A stretch of DNA of 64,000 nucleotides from DATGLG01 sp035294245 (GTDB lineage: Bacteria > Pseudomonadota > Alphaproteobacteria > JACZXZ01): the NCBI GenBank assembly GCA_035294245.1, contig DATGLG010000043.1, positions 124,001-188,000 on the forward strand. The letters run 5' to 3'. The position numbers and the translations under genes were made by a program. Below are positions 25,670 to 35,097 of the stretch, one piece after another (within the stretch, counting starts at the first letter, position 1; every line of letters starts with the position of its first letter). Under the pieces are notes generated by a model. It did no database searches and was not told the DNA's origin. It saw only the letters and a program-made list of their open reading frames with translations.

Positions 25670-26659
25670 ATGGGACGGTTCGGATCGGGACTCAAGGCAA
25701 TCTTCATGATCGCGCTCGCGGTCGCTTTCGCCGGGCTCCCCGGCGGGGCGCGCGCTGCGGATACGCTGCGCGAACTCCATGTGGACTACGCCTATTACAA
25801 CCCGGTGAGCCTCGTGCTCAAGGAGAAGGGCTGGCTCGAGGTGGAATTCAAGAAGGACGGCGTCCCGGTGCGCTGGGTGCTCAGCCTCGGCAGCAACAAG
25901 GCCCTCGAGTTCCTCAATGCCGGCAGCCTCGATTTCGGCTCCTCGGCGGGTGCCGCCGCCTTGATCAGCCGCATCAACGGCAATCCCATCCAGTCCGTGT
26001 ATGTCTATTCGAAGCCTGAGTGGACGGCGCTCGTCACCCGCAAGGAGTCGCCGATCAAGACCGTGGCGGATCTCCGAGGCAAGCGGATCGCCGTGACCCG
26101 CGGCACCGATCCGCATATCTTCCTCGTCCGCGCGTTGCAGACGGCAGGCCTCACCGAGAAGGACGTGAAGCTCGTGCTGCTCCAGCATCAGGACGGTCGC
26201 TTTGCCCTCGACAAGGGCGACGTGGATGCCTGGGCGGGACTCGATCCCATGATGGCGCAGGCGGAGCTCGAGAACGGCGACCGCCTGTTCTTCCGCAATC
26301 CCGATTTCAACACCTATGGCGTGCTCAATGTGCGCGAAGCTTTCGCGGCACAGCATCCCGAGGCAGTCAGCCGCGTCCTCGCGGTCTATGAGCGCGGCCG
26401 GCGCTGGGCGCTCGCCCATCCCGACGAGCTCAAGCAGATCATCGAGAAGGCGGCGCATCTCAGCGACGCCGTGGCGAGCCGCCAGCTCGATCGCACCGAC
26501 CTCAGCGACCCCCATCTCGGCGACAAGCCGCGTCAGGCCATCCTGGCCGCCGGCCGGGCGCTGCAGCAGGCGGGCGTGATCAAGGCGGATGTCGACGTCG
26601 CCGCCGCCACGGCGGGGCTCATCGACAACGGCTACATCGCCAAGCTCGCCGCCAACTAG
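25670..26659 (+). CDS. SsuA-like sulfonate ABC transporter substrate-binding protein
   Basis: This 329-residue periplasmic type-II binding protein has a signal peptide over about residues 1-30 (cleavage after ARA). It carries the SsuA/NrtA-like blocks NKALEFLNAGSLDFGSSAG, GKRIAVTRGTDPHIFLVRAL and DKGDVDAWAGLDPMM. AAAGGAG precedes ATG 25670; the frame is open to 25571 but homology starts here. It lies behind the SAM-II riboswitch and heads the SsuACB-like operon. Aliphatic sulfonates are the likely cargo, but no sulfonate monooxygenase is adjacent, so another organosulfur compound such as methionine or its precursors is possible. Confidence 0.85.
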   Translation: MGRFGSGLKAIFMIALAVAFAGLPGGARAADTLRELHVDYAYYNPVSLVLKEKGWLEVEFKKDGVPVRWVLSLGSNKALEFLNAGSLDFGSSAGAAALISRINGNPIQSVYVYSKPEWTALVTRKESPIKTVADLRGKRIAVTRGTDPHIFLVRALQTAGLTEKDVKLVLLQHQDGRFALDKGDVDAWAGLDPMMAQAELENGDRLFFRNPDFNTYGVLNVREAFAAQHPEAVSRVLAVYERGRRWALAHPDELKQIIEKAAHLSDAVASRQLDRTDLSDPHLGDKPRQAILAAGRALQQAGVIKADVDVAAATAGLIDNGYIAKLAAN

Positions 26660-26686
26660 CCGCGAGGAGAGCGAAGGAGGCGGTCC

Positions 26687-27553
26687 ATGAGCTCGGTATC
26701 GCCGCTGATCGATCCGCTGGTGCTGCCGGACCCGCGCAGCGACGTGCCGGTCGCCGCCGCGGCGCGCCCCGCGCGGCGGCCATGGCAAGGGCGCTGGGGC
26801 TGGACGCTCGGCCTCGCCGTTCCCCTCGGCTTGGCGCTCGGCTGGGAGGCGGCGGTGGCCCTCGGCTGGAGCGACGGGCGCCTCCTCCCGCCGCCCTCGC
26901 GGGTCGTCAAGACCTTTCTCGATCTCGCGCTCTCCGGCGAGCTCGCGAATCACATCGCGGCAACTCTCGCCCGGGTCGCCCTCGGTTTTCTCCTGGGCGT
27001 GGTCGGCGGCACGCTTTTCGGCGCCCTCACCGGCACCTCCGTGCTCGCCCGCCGGCTCTTCGATCCCATGTTCCAGGCGCTGCGTGCCATCCCTTCGATC
27101 GCCTGGGTGCCCGTCTTCATTCTCTGGTTCGGGATCTTCGAGCTCTCCAAGGTGCTGCTGATCGCGGCGGGCGTGTTCTTCCCCATCTATCTCGGAGTGT
27201 CCGCCGCGATCCTCGGCCTCGACCGCAAGCTCGTCGAGGTCGGTCGCGTCTTCCGCTTCTCGCGCGCCGCGATGATCTGGCGCGTCTTCCTTCCCGCGAG
27301 CCTGCCGAGCTATTTCGTGGCGCTCCGCACCGGCCTCGGCCTCGGCTGGATGTTCGTGGTGGCGGCCGAGTTCATGGGCGCCTCCCAGGGACTCGGCTTC
27401 CTTCTGACCGACGGCCAGATGACCGGCAATCCGCCCGAGATCCTCGCCAGCATCGTGGCCTTCGCCATTCTCGGCAAGCTCACCGATTGGGGGCTGGCGC
27501 TGCTCGCCCGCCGTGCCTTGCGCTGGCAGGACTCCATCACGCCTAACCCCTAG
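26687..27553 (+). CDS. SsuC-like ABC permease
   Basis: This 288-residue inner-membrane permease has about six hydrophobic helices and the EAA loop (VGRVFRFSRAAMIWRVFLPA). Other landmarks are RAIPSIAWVPVFILWFG and GWMFVVAAEFMGASQGLG, both typical of the SsuC/TauC/NrtB group. It follows the binding-protein gene by 27 bp, with AAGGAGG upstream. The N-terminal 35 residues are proline- and arginine-rich and cytoplasmic. Confidence 0.9.
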   Translation: MSSVSPLIDPLVLPDPRSDVPVAAAARPARRPWQGRWGWTLGLAVPLGLALGWEAAVALGWSDGRLLPPPSRVVKTFLDLALSGELANHIAATLARVALGFLLGVVGGTLFGALTGTSVLARRLFDPMFQALRAIPSIAWVPVFILWFGIFELSKVLLIAAGVFFPIYLGVSAAILGLDRKLVEVGRVFRFSRAAMIWRVFLPASLPSYFVALRTGLGLGWMFVVAAEFMGASQGLGFLLTDGQMTGNPPEILASIVAFAILGKLTDWGLALLARRALRWQDSITPNP

Positions 27554-27562
27554 GACGACGCC

Positions 27563-28333
27563 ATGCTCCAGCTCTCATCGCTTACCAAGCGCTATCCCAA
27601 CGGCCATCTCGCTCTCGACGGAATCGACCTCGCCGTCGAGCCCGGCGAGATCCTCGGCATCGTCGGCGGCAGCGGCTGCGGCAAGAGCACGCTGCTGCGC
27701 CTCGTCGCCGGGCTCGAGGCGCCGACCCGGGGCGGGGTCAGGCTCAAGGGCGAGCGGGTGACCGCGCCGCGGCCCGAGATCGGCCTCGTCTTCCAGGAGC
27801 CGCGGCTGATGCCCTGGCTCTCCATCCGCGACAATGTCGCCTTCGGCATCCGCCATCTTCCCGCCGCGACGCGCGAGGGCCGCGTGGCGGAGGCGCTGGC
27901 GCGGGTGGGCCTCGCGGATTTTGCAGGCCACTGGCCGCGGGAGCTCTCGGGCGGCATGGCCCAGCGGGCGAGCCTGGCGCGGGCGCTGGTCGGCCGCCCC
28001 TCGGTGCTGCTGCTGGATGAGCCCTTCAGCGCCCTCGACGCATTGACCCGCTACGATCTTCAGGCGCATCTTCTCGACCTTTGGCGCTACGATCGCCCGA
28101 CCATGGTGCTCGTCACCCATGACATCGAGGAGGCCCTCTTCCTGAGCGATCGGGTGGTGGTCATGCGCGGGCGGCCCGGCCGCATCCAGTCGACCGTGAC
28201 GCCCCATCTGCCGCGGCCGCGGGACCGTGGCGACGCGGGCTTCCAGTCGTGGAAGCAGCGCCTATTGGCGGAGCTCCAGGACTCCCGCGACGGGCGGGCG
28301 CCCGAGATTGTCCCCTTGCGAAAGGCGGTGTGA
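27563..28333 (+). CDS. SsuB-like ABC ATPase
   Basis: This 256-residue ATPase energises the importer. It has Walker A GGSGCGKST, Q-loop VFQEPRLMPWLSIRDN, signature LSGGMAQRASLARAL, Walker B LLLDEPFSALDALTR and the H-loop THDIEEALFLSDRVVVM, as in SsuB and TauB. It begins 9 bp after the permease gene, and the OsmC gene begins 3 bp after its end. Confidence 0.92.
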   Translation: MLQLSSLTKRYPNGHLALDGIDLAVEPGEILGIVGGSGCGKSTLLRLVAGLEAPTRGGVRLKGERVTAPRPEIGLVFQEPRLMPWLSIRDNVAFGIRHLPAATREGRVAEALARVGLADFAGHWPRELSGGMAQRASLARALVGRPSVLLLDEPFSALDALTRYDLQAHLLDLWRYDRPTMVLVTHDIEEALFLSDRVVVMRGRPGRIQSTVTPHLPRPRDRGDAGFQSWKQRLLAELQDSRDGRAPEIVPLRKAV

Positions 28334-28336
28334 GAC

Positions 28337-28852
28337 ATGGATGCCGAGGCATTGCGCGAGTTGCAGGCGCCGATCAAGGAGCGGTACCGCGCCGAGCCGG
28401 CGGCCGCCGTCATCACCCTCAAGGCCAAGGGCAGGCTCGGGGATGAAAGCATCGCCTGCAAGGTCGAGACCGGCCGCGCCATCGTCGAGGCGGGTCTCCA
28501 TCCGGCGACCGGCGGCAGCGGCCTTCAGGCCTGCTCGGGCGACATGCTGCTCGAGGCGCTCGTCGCCTGCGCCGGCGTGACGCTCAAGGCGGTGGCGACG
28601 GCCCTCGACATCGAGCTGCGCGGCGGCACCGTCTCGGCCGAGGGTGATCTCGATTTCCGCGGTACCCTCGGCGTCGCCAAGGACGCGCCCGTCGGCTTTC
28701 GCGCCATCCGCCTGCGCTTCGATCTCGATACGGACGCGCCGCCCGACAAGGTCGCGACGCTGACCAAGCTCACCGAGCGCTACTGCGTCGTCTACCAGAC
28801 GCTGCGCAGCTCGCCGCCCTTGACGCTCGATGTGAACGCGAGCGCAGGCTGA
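28337..28852 (+). CDS. OsmC-family peroxide-reductase-like protein
   Basis: This 171-residue cytoplasmic protein has the OsmC fold with both redox-type cysteines: one in LVACAGVTLKAVATAL near residue 77 and one in TERYCVVYQTLRSSP near 152. OsmC/Ohr proteins reduce organic hydroperoxides with thiols. As the last gene of the SAM-II-controlled transporter operon (3-bp gap), it may protect against or process a reactive organosulfur compound. That role is inference. Confidence 0.85.
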   Translation: MDAEALRELQAPIKERYRAEPAAAVITLKAKGRLGDESIACKVETGRAIVEAGLHPATGGSGLQACSGDMLLEALVACAGVTLKAVATALDIELRGGTVSAEGDLDFRGTLGVAKDAPVGFRAIRLRFDLDTDAPPDKVATLTKLTERYCVVYQTLRSSPPLTLDVNASAG

Positions 28853-28857
28853 GAGGC

Positions 28858-29799
28858 TCAGCGCCGCTGGGCGCGCAGCGTGAGGATGACTCCGGCGAAG
28901 ATCAGCGCGACGCTGGCCAGCACCTGGAGCGTCACCTGCTCGCCGAAGAAGCCCGCCGAGTAGCAGAAGGCGATGACCGGCACGAGCATGGTGAATTGGC
29001 CGGCGGTCGTCGCCGGCAAGGCCGTCAAGACCCTCGCCCAGCACCAATAGCCGATGCCGGTGCCGAGAAAGGCGGTGAACGCCCAGGCGAAGACGAGAAT
29101 GCCGGTCCAGTGGATCGGCCGCCCGACCTCGAACAGCGCAACGGCGGGAACGAGCGGCAATCCGCTCATCAGAATCTGCCAGAAGGTCTGGGTCCAGAAC
29201 GCCGTCTGCCACCGGCGGCGGCGATAGATCACGGCACCGAGCGCCCAGCAGGCGCCGCTCAAGAGGTTGATGCCGTTGCCAAGGAGCTGATCGCGATCGT
29301 GCCAGTCGACCAGCGCCGGGTTGAAGAAGAGAACCAGGCCGAGGAGGCCGATGCCGCCACCGGCGAGCTTAAGGCGGCCGGGATGCTCCCGGAGCAGCCA
29401 GATGCCAAAGGGAATCGTCCAGAGCGGCATGGTGAAGGTGAGGATCGCGGCCCGGCCCGGGGGCAGGAATTGCAGGCCGAGCATGTTGAGCCCCAGGATT
29501 GCGCCGATCTGGAGAAAGCCGCTGAGGCCGAGGAGAAGGCGCTCGCCGCGGCGCGGCAGCAGCGGCTGGCGCCAGACCGCAAGCAGGATCGCGATCACCG
29601 CGGCGCTGCTGAGGAGCCTTATGGCGGTGAAGGTGATGGGCGGTGCGTCCGCGACGGCGAGCTTGAGGAGCGGCCAATTGCTGCCCCAGGCGACGATCGC
29701 GAAGCCGAGATAGGCATAAGTGACGAGATGGGGCGGCACGGCGCTCGCCACAGCCGCCGGTCCCACGCTTGCGGTCGGGCCCGCCTTGCGCTCATTCAT
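28858..29799 (-). CDS. EamA/DMT-family exporter
   Basis: This 313-residue protein has ten predicted helices in two EamA repeats, with WGSNWPLLKLAV in the first and ALGAVIYRRRRW opening the second. Family members export amino acids or other small metabolites. The start ATG 29799 has GGCAGGA upstream. The frame is open well beyond it, antisense to a real gene, and that part is not coding. It converges with osmC with a 5-bp gap. Confidence 0.85.
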   Translation of the reverse strand: MNERKAGPTASVGPAAVASAVPPHLVTYAYLGFAIVAWGSNWPLLKLAVADAPPITFTAIRLLSSAAVIAILLAVWRQPLLPRRGERLLLGLSGFLQIGAILGLNMLGLQFLPPGRAAILTFTMPLWTIPFGIWLLREHPGRLKLAGGGIGLLGLVLFFNPALVDWHDRDQLLGNGINLLSGACWALGAVIYRRRRWQTAFWTQTFWQILMSGLPLVPAVALFEVGRPIHWTGILVFAWAFTAFLGTGIGYWCWARVLTALPATTAGQFTMLVPVIAFCYSAGFFGEQVTLQVLASVALIFAGVILTLRAQRR

Positions 29800-29834
29800 C
29801 GCGCGATCCTGCCGGGCGGCGACGGATAAGCAAC

Positions 29835-29863
29835 AAAAAAAGAGGCCCGGAGTCCCGGGCCTC
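29835..29863 (-). terminator. Intrinsic terminator of the MHS transporter gene
   Basis: On the minus strand GAGGCCCGG (29863-29855), loop GACT, CCGGGCCTC (29850-29842) and seven T residues (29841-29835) form a textbook terminator 26 bp after the MHS transporter stop. Confidence 0.9.
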
Positions 29864-29888
29864 GGTCGGTGGCGGTGAATCCGCGGCG

Positions 29889-31253
29889 TTAGGGTTGATC
29901 GGCGACGATCGGCGGGCCGCCCACCTCGTCCCAGATCTTGACCTTGTGGGTGGGCTCGCGAATCCAGATGAGGCTGACGACGACGCCGATGGCGGCGATC
30001 AGGATCGGATAGGCGAGGCCCATATAGATGTTCCCCGTCGCCGCCACGAGCGAGGTGCTCACCAGGGGCACGAAGCCGCCGAATACCCCGTTGCCGATGT
30101 GGTAGGGCAGGGAGAGCGAGGTGTAACGGATCTTCGCCGGGAAGAGCTCGACAAGGAACGCGGCGATGGGGCCGTACACCATGGTGACAAGGATCACCAT
30201 GTAGAAGACCAGCAGGGTGAGGATCACCGGGTTGTCGGCGTTCGCCTTCATCGCGGAGAACACCGGCACGTAAGTCACAGCGGCGAGGAGGAAGCCGGCC
30301 GTCATGATATTGCGCCGCCCGATCTTGTCGGAGAGATGGCCGAAGACGAGGAAGAAGGGCGTGCCGAGGCAGAGGGCGGCGGTGATGATCCAATACACGG
30401 TGACGTAGTTGATCTTCAGCACCGTCTGCATGAAGAACAGGGAGTAGTACTGCCCCGTGTACCAGACTACACCTTCGGGCGCCGTCGCGCCGAGGAGGGC
30501 TATGATGATGAGACCCCAATTCTTGCCGCTGGTGAAGCTTTCCTTGAGCGGCGCCGTCGACGCCTTGCCCTGCGCCTTGAGGCGGGCATAGAGCGGCGAT
30601 TCCTGCAGCTTCATGCGGATATAGATCGACAGCACGACGAGCACGGCCGAGAGCAGGAACGGATAGCGCCAGCCGACGGCGCGGAATTCCGCATCGCCCA
30701 TATTGAGCCGGAAGAACAGAATGACGAGGAGCGACATGACGATGCCCAACGTCGCCGTCGTCTGGATCCAGCTCGTATAGAGGCCGCGCTTGCCGTCGGG
30801 CGCATGCTCCGCGATGTAGGTTGCCGCTCCACCATACTCGCCGCCAAGAGCCAGGCCCTGGACGAGGCGCAGGCACACCAGGATCACCGGCGCCAGCATG
30901 CCGATGGAGTTGTAGCTGGGCAGGCAGCCGACGAGGAAGGTCGACAGGCCCATCAGGATAAGCGTGAGGAGGAAGGTGAATTTGCGGCCAATGAGGTCGC
31001 CGAGCCGTCCAAAGAGAATGGCGCCGAAGGGCCGCACCGCGAAGCCGGTGGCGAAAGTGGCGAGGCTGACGAGCAGCGATACGGTCGGATTGCCGGCCGG
31101 GAAGAACAGGGTCGAGAAGAAGACGGCGAGGCTACCGTAAAGGTAGAAATCATACCATTCGATCAGCGTGCCGACCGAGGAGGCGGCGATGACGAAGGGC
31201 AGATTGTAACTCTCGGTTGCACCTCGGCCGATGGGTTGCGAGGAGACTGACAT
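29889..31253 (-). CDS. MFS transporter, metabolite:H+ symporter (MHS) family
   Basis: The 454-residue protein has twelve predicted helices. The MHS-type signatures RPFGAILFGRLGDLIGRK after helix 2 and GLALGGEYGGAATYIAEHAP after helix 4 match the ProP/ShiA/KgtP group, which imports organic acids, betaine or shikimate with protons. AGGGGGAA lies upstream of ATG 31253 on its strand. A strong terminator follows it. It is divergent from ettA across 251 bp containing an inverted repeat. Confidence 0.9.
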   Translation of the reverse strand: MSVSSQPIGRGATESYNLPFVIAASSVGTLIEWYDFYLYGSLAVFFSTLFFPAGNPTVSLLVSLATFATGFAVRPFGAILFGRLGDLIGRKFTFLLTLILMGLSTFLVGCLPSYNSIGMLAPVILVCLRLVQGLALGGEYGGAATYIAEHAPDGKRGLYTSWIQTTATLGIVMSLLVILFFRLNMGDAEFRAVGWRYPFLLSAVLVVLSIYIRMKLQESPLYARLKAQGKASTAPLKESFTSGKNWGLIIIALLGATAPEGVVWYTGQYYSLFFMQTVLKINYVTVYWIITAALCLGTPFFLVFGHLSDKIGRRNIMTAGFLLAAVTYVPVFSAMKANADNPVILTLLVFYMVILVTMVYGPIAAFLVELFPAKIRYTSLSLPYHIGNGVFGGFVPLVSTSLVAATGNIYMGLAYPILIAAIGVVVSLIWIREPTHKVKIWDEVGGPPIVADQP

Positions 31254-31347
31254 TGGCTGCTTCCCCCTTGTCCGTTGTCACCATGCGCCGATGGACCCGG
31301 CGGTTCTTACTGGCACGATTTGTGATTGATAATCTTCGTTTATAATG

Positions 31348-31379
31348 TTGAGATACATCAATCAATTGAAGTATCTCAA
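31348..31379. promoter_or_regulatory. Perfect 9-bp inverted repeat between the MHS transporter and ettA
   Basis: TTGAGATAC (31348-31356) and GTATCTCAA (31371-31379) are exact reverse complements around a 14-bp AT-rich spacer, 95 bp upstream of the MHS transporter start. It looks like an operator for a dimeric regulator; no regulator gene is adjacent. Confidence 0.5.
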
Positions 31380-31504
31380 GCTCTTTAGCGATCCGTCAAC
31401 GCGAATCTGCGCGCGGACAGGCAGGGGCGCCCGTTGCGATTGCCCCGATTGGGGGGCTGAGGTACAAACCCCGACCTCGTTAACGCCGAGTTCGTGGGAG
31501 AGGC

Positions 31505-33187
<1,683 letters not shown>

Positions 33188-33208
33188 CGGCCTCCGGCGC
33201 GGGTGAGG

Positions 33209-33838
33209 TCACGCCTGCTGCTGCTTGAGCTGGGTGATCTTGTCGCGCAGGAGCTTGGTGAGCGCCGCCACCTTGCCGCCGTTGCGCTGGAGGATCGAGA
33301 CGAATTCCGAGCGCTGGGTGACGAGCAGGCTCACGCCCTCGACGATGACGTCGACGATCTTGAGGGCATCGCCGGCCTGGCGCACGCGCCATTGCACATG
33401 GGCCGGCTCCTCGCCGGGGCTGCCGATATCGCTGAACACCATGGCGCCCTTGTCGCCGTCGGGTGTGGAGCGGTTGATGACGAAGGACTGACCGGCATAG
33501 CTGTTGAAGCGGATCGCATAGGTCTCCACGACATAGTCGCGGAAGGTGCTGAGATATTCGCGGCGCTCCTCCTCGCTCGCCTGCTGCCAATAGCGCCCGA
33601 GCACGAAGCGCCCGATCGCTCCGACATCGAAGCCCTCGAGGAAGAGCCGGCTCAGCGCCTGCTCCCGCTCCTCCTTGCTGAGGCTCTTGTTCTTGAGGAT
33701 CGCAATGGCGCGGTCGGCGAGCTTGCCGACGAAATCCGACGCCGCCTTGGTGATGTCGGCGGCGCGTGCGAAGGACGGCGAGATTGCGGCGATGGCGGCC
33801 GCGGCGGCAGAGGCGAGAAGGGTTCGGCGGCTCCACAT
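33209..33838 (-). CDS. mlaC: MlaC/HpnM-type periplasmic phospholipid-binding protein
   Basis: This protein of the Tol-Tol-Ttg2D (MlaC) family shuttles phospholipid, or in HpnM members possibly hopanoid, across the periplasm. It has 209 residues. A signal peptide spans residues 1-26 (WSRRTLLASAAAAAIAA, cleaved after FARA); the twin arginine at 4-5 could allow Tat export. The conserved RFVLGRYWQQASEEERREYL and FVINRSTPDGDK regions follow. The start ATG 33838 lies 10 bp after the mlaA stop. Its context with mlaA, away from hpn genes, supports MlaC. Confidence 0.87.
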   Translation of the reverse strand: MWSRRTLLASAAAAAIAAISPSFARAADITKAASDFVGKLADRAIAILKNKSLSKEEREQALSRLFLEGFDVGAIGRFVLGRYWQQASEEERREYLSTFRDYVVETYAIRFNSYAGQSFVINRSTPDGDKGAMVFSDIGSPGEEPAHVQWRVRQAGDALKIVDVIVEGVSLLVTQRSEFVSILQRNGGKVAALTKLLRDKITQLKQQQA

Positions 33839-33848
33839 GGCGGGGGCT

Positions 33849-34715
33849 CTACGGCTTGGGGGAAGAGGAGGAGGAGGAGGCTTGGATGGCGGAGGTCTCG
33901 GCCGGCTGCGCCGCCGCTGCGCCGCCGCCATTCGGCAGCTCGGAGATCGCCGGTGCTGGGATGCCGCCCGGCTGCTCGCCGCGAATCTGCGCCGCGCGGC
34001 GCTGCTGGTAGAGGCTGCGGAGCGTGGCGTAGAAGTCGACCGAGGTGCGCCGGATCTCCTCGAGGGGATCGAGGTTCCGCTCGCGCAGGTCGACACCTTC
34101 GAGCACGGTGCGGCCCGCATCCTCGGGGAAGGTCGTGAAATAGCCAATCGGATCGGCGAAGTTGTCGACGATCTTGCCTGCCACGTCGCGCGGGTTCGAC
34201 GGCCCGAAGACCGGCAGCATGAGATAGGGGCCGCTGCCCACGCCCCATTTGCCGAGGGTGATGCCGAAATCGGTGTCGTGGGCGGGAAGATCGCCGTGGG
34301 AAGCCGCGACATCGAAGAAGCCGCCGAGGCCAGCGGTCAGATTGATCACCATGCGGAGCACGGTATCCGCGGCGTCGTCGATCTCGCCTTGCGCCACCTC
34401 GTTGGCGAAGAGGTCGGGAGAGTCCACGGCCTTCATCATGTTGTGGACGCCCGTGCGCACTGGCTCGGGCACCTTCCGATAGGCCTTGGCCACCGGCTGG
34501 AAGATGTTGTCGTCGAGGGCGAGGTTGACGTCGAAGATCTTGCGGTTGGCGGGCTCGAAGGGGTCGTTGGCCTCCTCGAAGGCCGCCCGGGCCTCCGGAT
34601 CGGTTGGCGGCGTGGCGCAAGCCGTAAGCAGGCTCGAGGCCAAGAGCGCGGCCCCGAGCATGAGGAGGCCGCCATGGCTGCGCAGGGGCGTTTTTGTCGT
34701 CGCGCTGGCTGGCAT
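33849..34715 (-). CDS. mlaA: MlaA (VacJ)-family outer-membrane lipoprotein
   Basis: MlaA extracts phospholipid from the outer leaflet of the outer membrane and passes it to MlaC. The 288-residue protein has a lipobox LLTAC near residue 32. The family core follows: NDPFEPANRKIFDVNLALDD, FANEVAQGEIDDA, and GKWGVGSGPYLMLPVFGPS then RD. The C-terminal tail is Ala- and Ser-rich and low complexity. The start is uncertain; ATG 34715 gives a short positively charged leader, and ATG 34733 is an alternative. It is upstream of mlaC in the same operon. Confidence 0.88.
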   Translation of the reverse strand: MPASATTKTPLRSHGGLLMLGAALLASSLLTACATPPTDPEARAAFEEANDPFEPANRKIFDVNLALDDNIFQPVAKAYRKVPEPVRTGVHNMMKAVDSPDLFANEVAQGEIDDAADTVLRMVINLTAGLGGFFDVAASHGDLPAHDTDFGITLGKWGVGSGPYLMLPVFGPSNPRDVAGKIVDNFADPIGYFTTFPEDAGRTVLEGVDLRERNLDPLEEIRRTSVDFYATLRSLYQQRRAAQIRGEQPGGIPAPAISELPNGGGAAAAQPAETSAIQASSSSSSPKP

Positions 34716-35097
34716 CCGTCGCACCGTCCCCATCGGCCCGAGCTCTCGGGTTCCCGGCGCTTGCGCGCCCCTTGCGAAGCCTGTCATGTCAGTGGTTAAC
34801 GGAGCCTTTAGCGGCCACCGCGTCCCCCTGCGCGTGGGGCGCCTCACCCCTCGGCCGAGCATTCCGGCCTCTTCTTGCGCTGCAGGCTCCCTAAACAGAC
34901 CTCCGGTCAGGTAACACAAGCGGCTGCAAAAGACCAGCGCCCTGTGGCCGGGAAAAGCCTGAATTCCAAGCGGATGGCCGGCATTGGCCGGGACGGCTTC
35001 GGGCGTGGTCCGACGGAAAACCCCCTTGCGTTTCGAAAGAATATGTTTATAAAGATATGTTTATATTGAGATGCTCTTTATTGAGAGGGAGCCTCAG
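34716..35097. other. Divergent intergenic region between mlaA and the SahR-like regulator
   Basis: These 382 bp must hold the promoters of the leftward mlaA-mlaC and rightward regulator-metF-metH operons. The right third is AT-rich and contains the ATATGTTTATA repeats described separately. In the rest I see no convincing RNA or gene; the frame open upstream of mlaA has no recognisable homology. Confidence 0.6.
35041..35065. promoter_or_regulatory. AT-rich near-palindrome and direct repeat, candidate SahR-type operator
   Basis: ATATGTTTATAAAGATAT (35041-35058) is an 18-bp dyad broken only at one symmetric pair (core TTTATAAA, flanks ATAT). ATATGTTTATA also occurs twice in direct orientation (35041-35051 and 35055-35065). 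It ends 32 bp before the regulator's start codon, the position expected for an autoregulatory ArsR-family operator. Confidence 0.6.
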
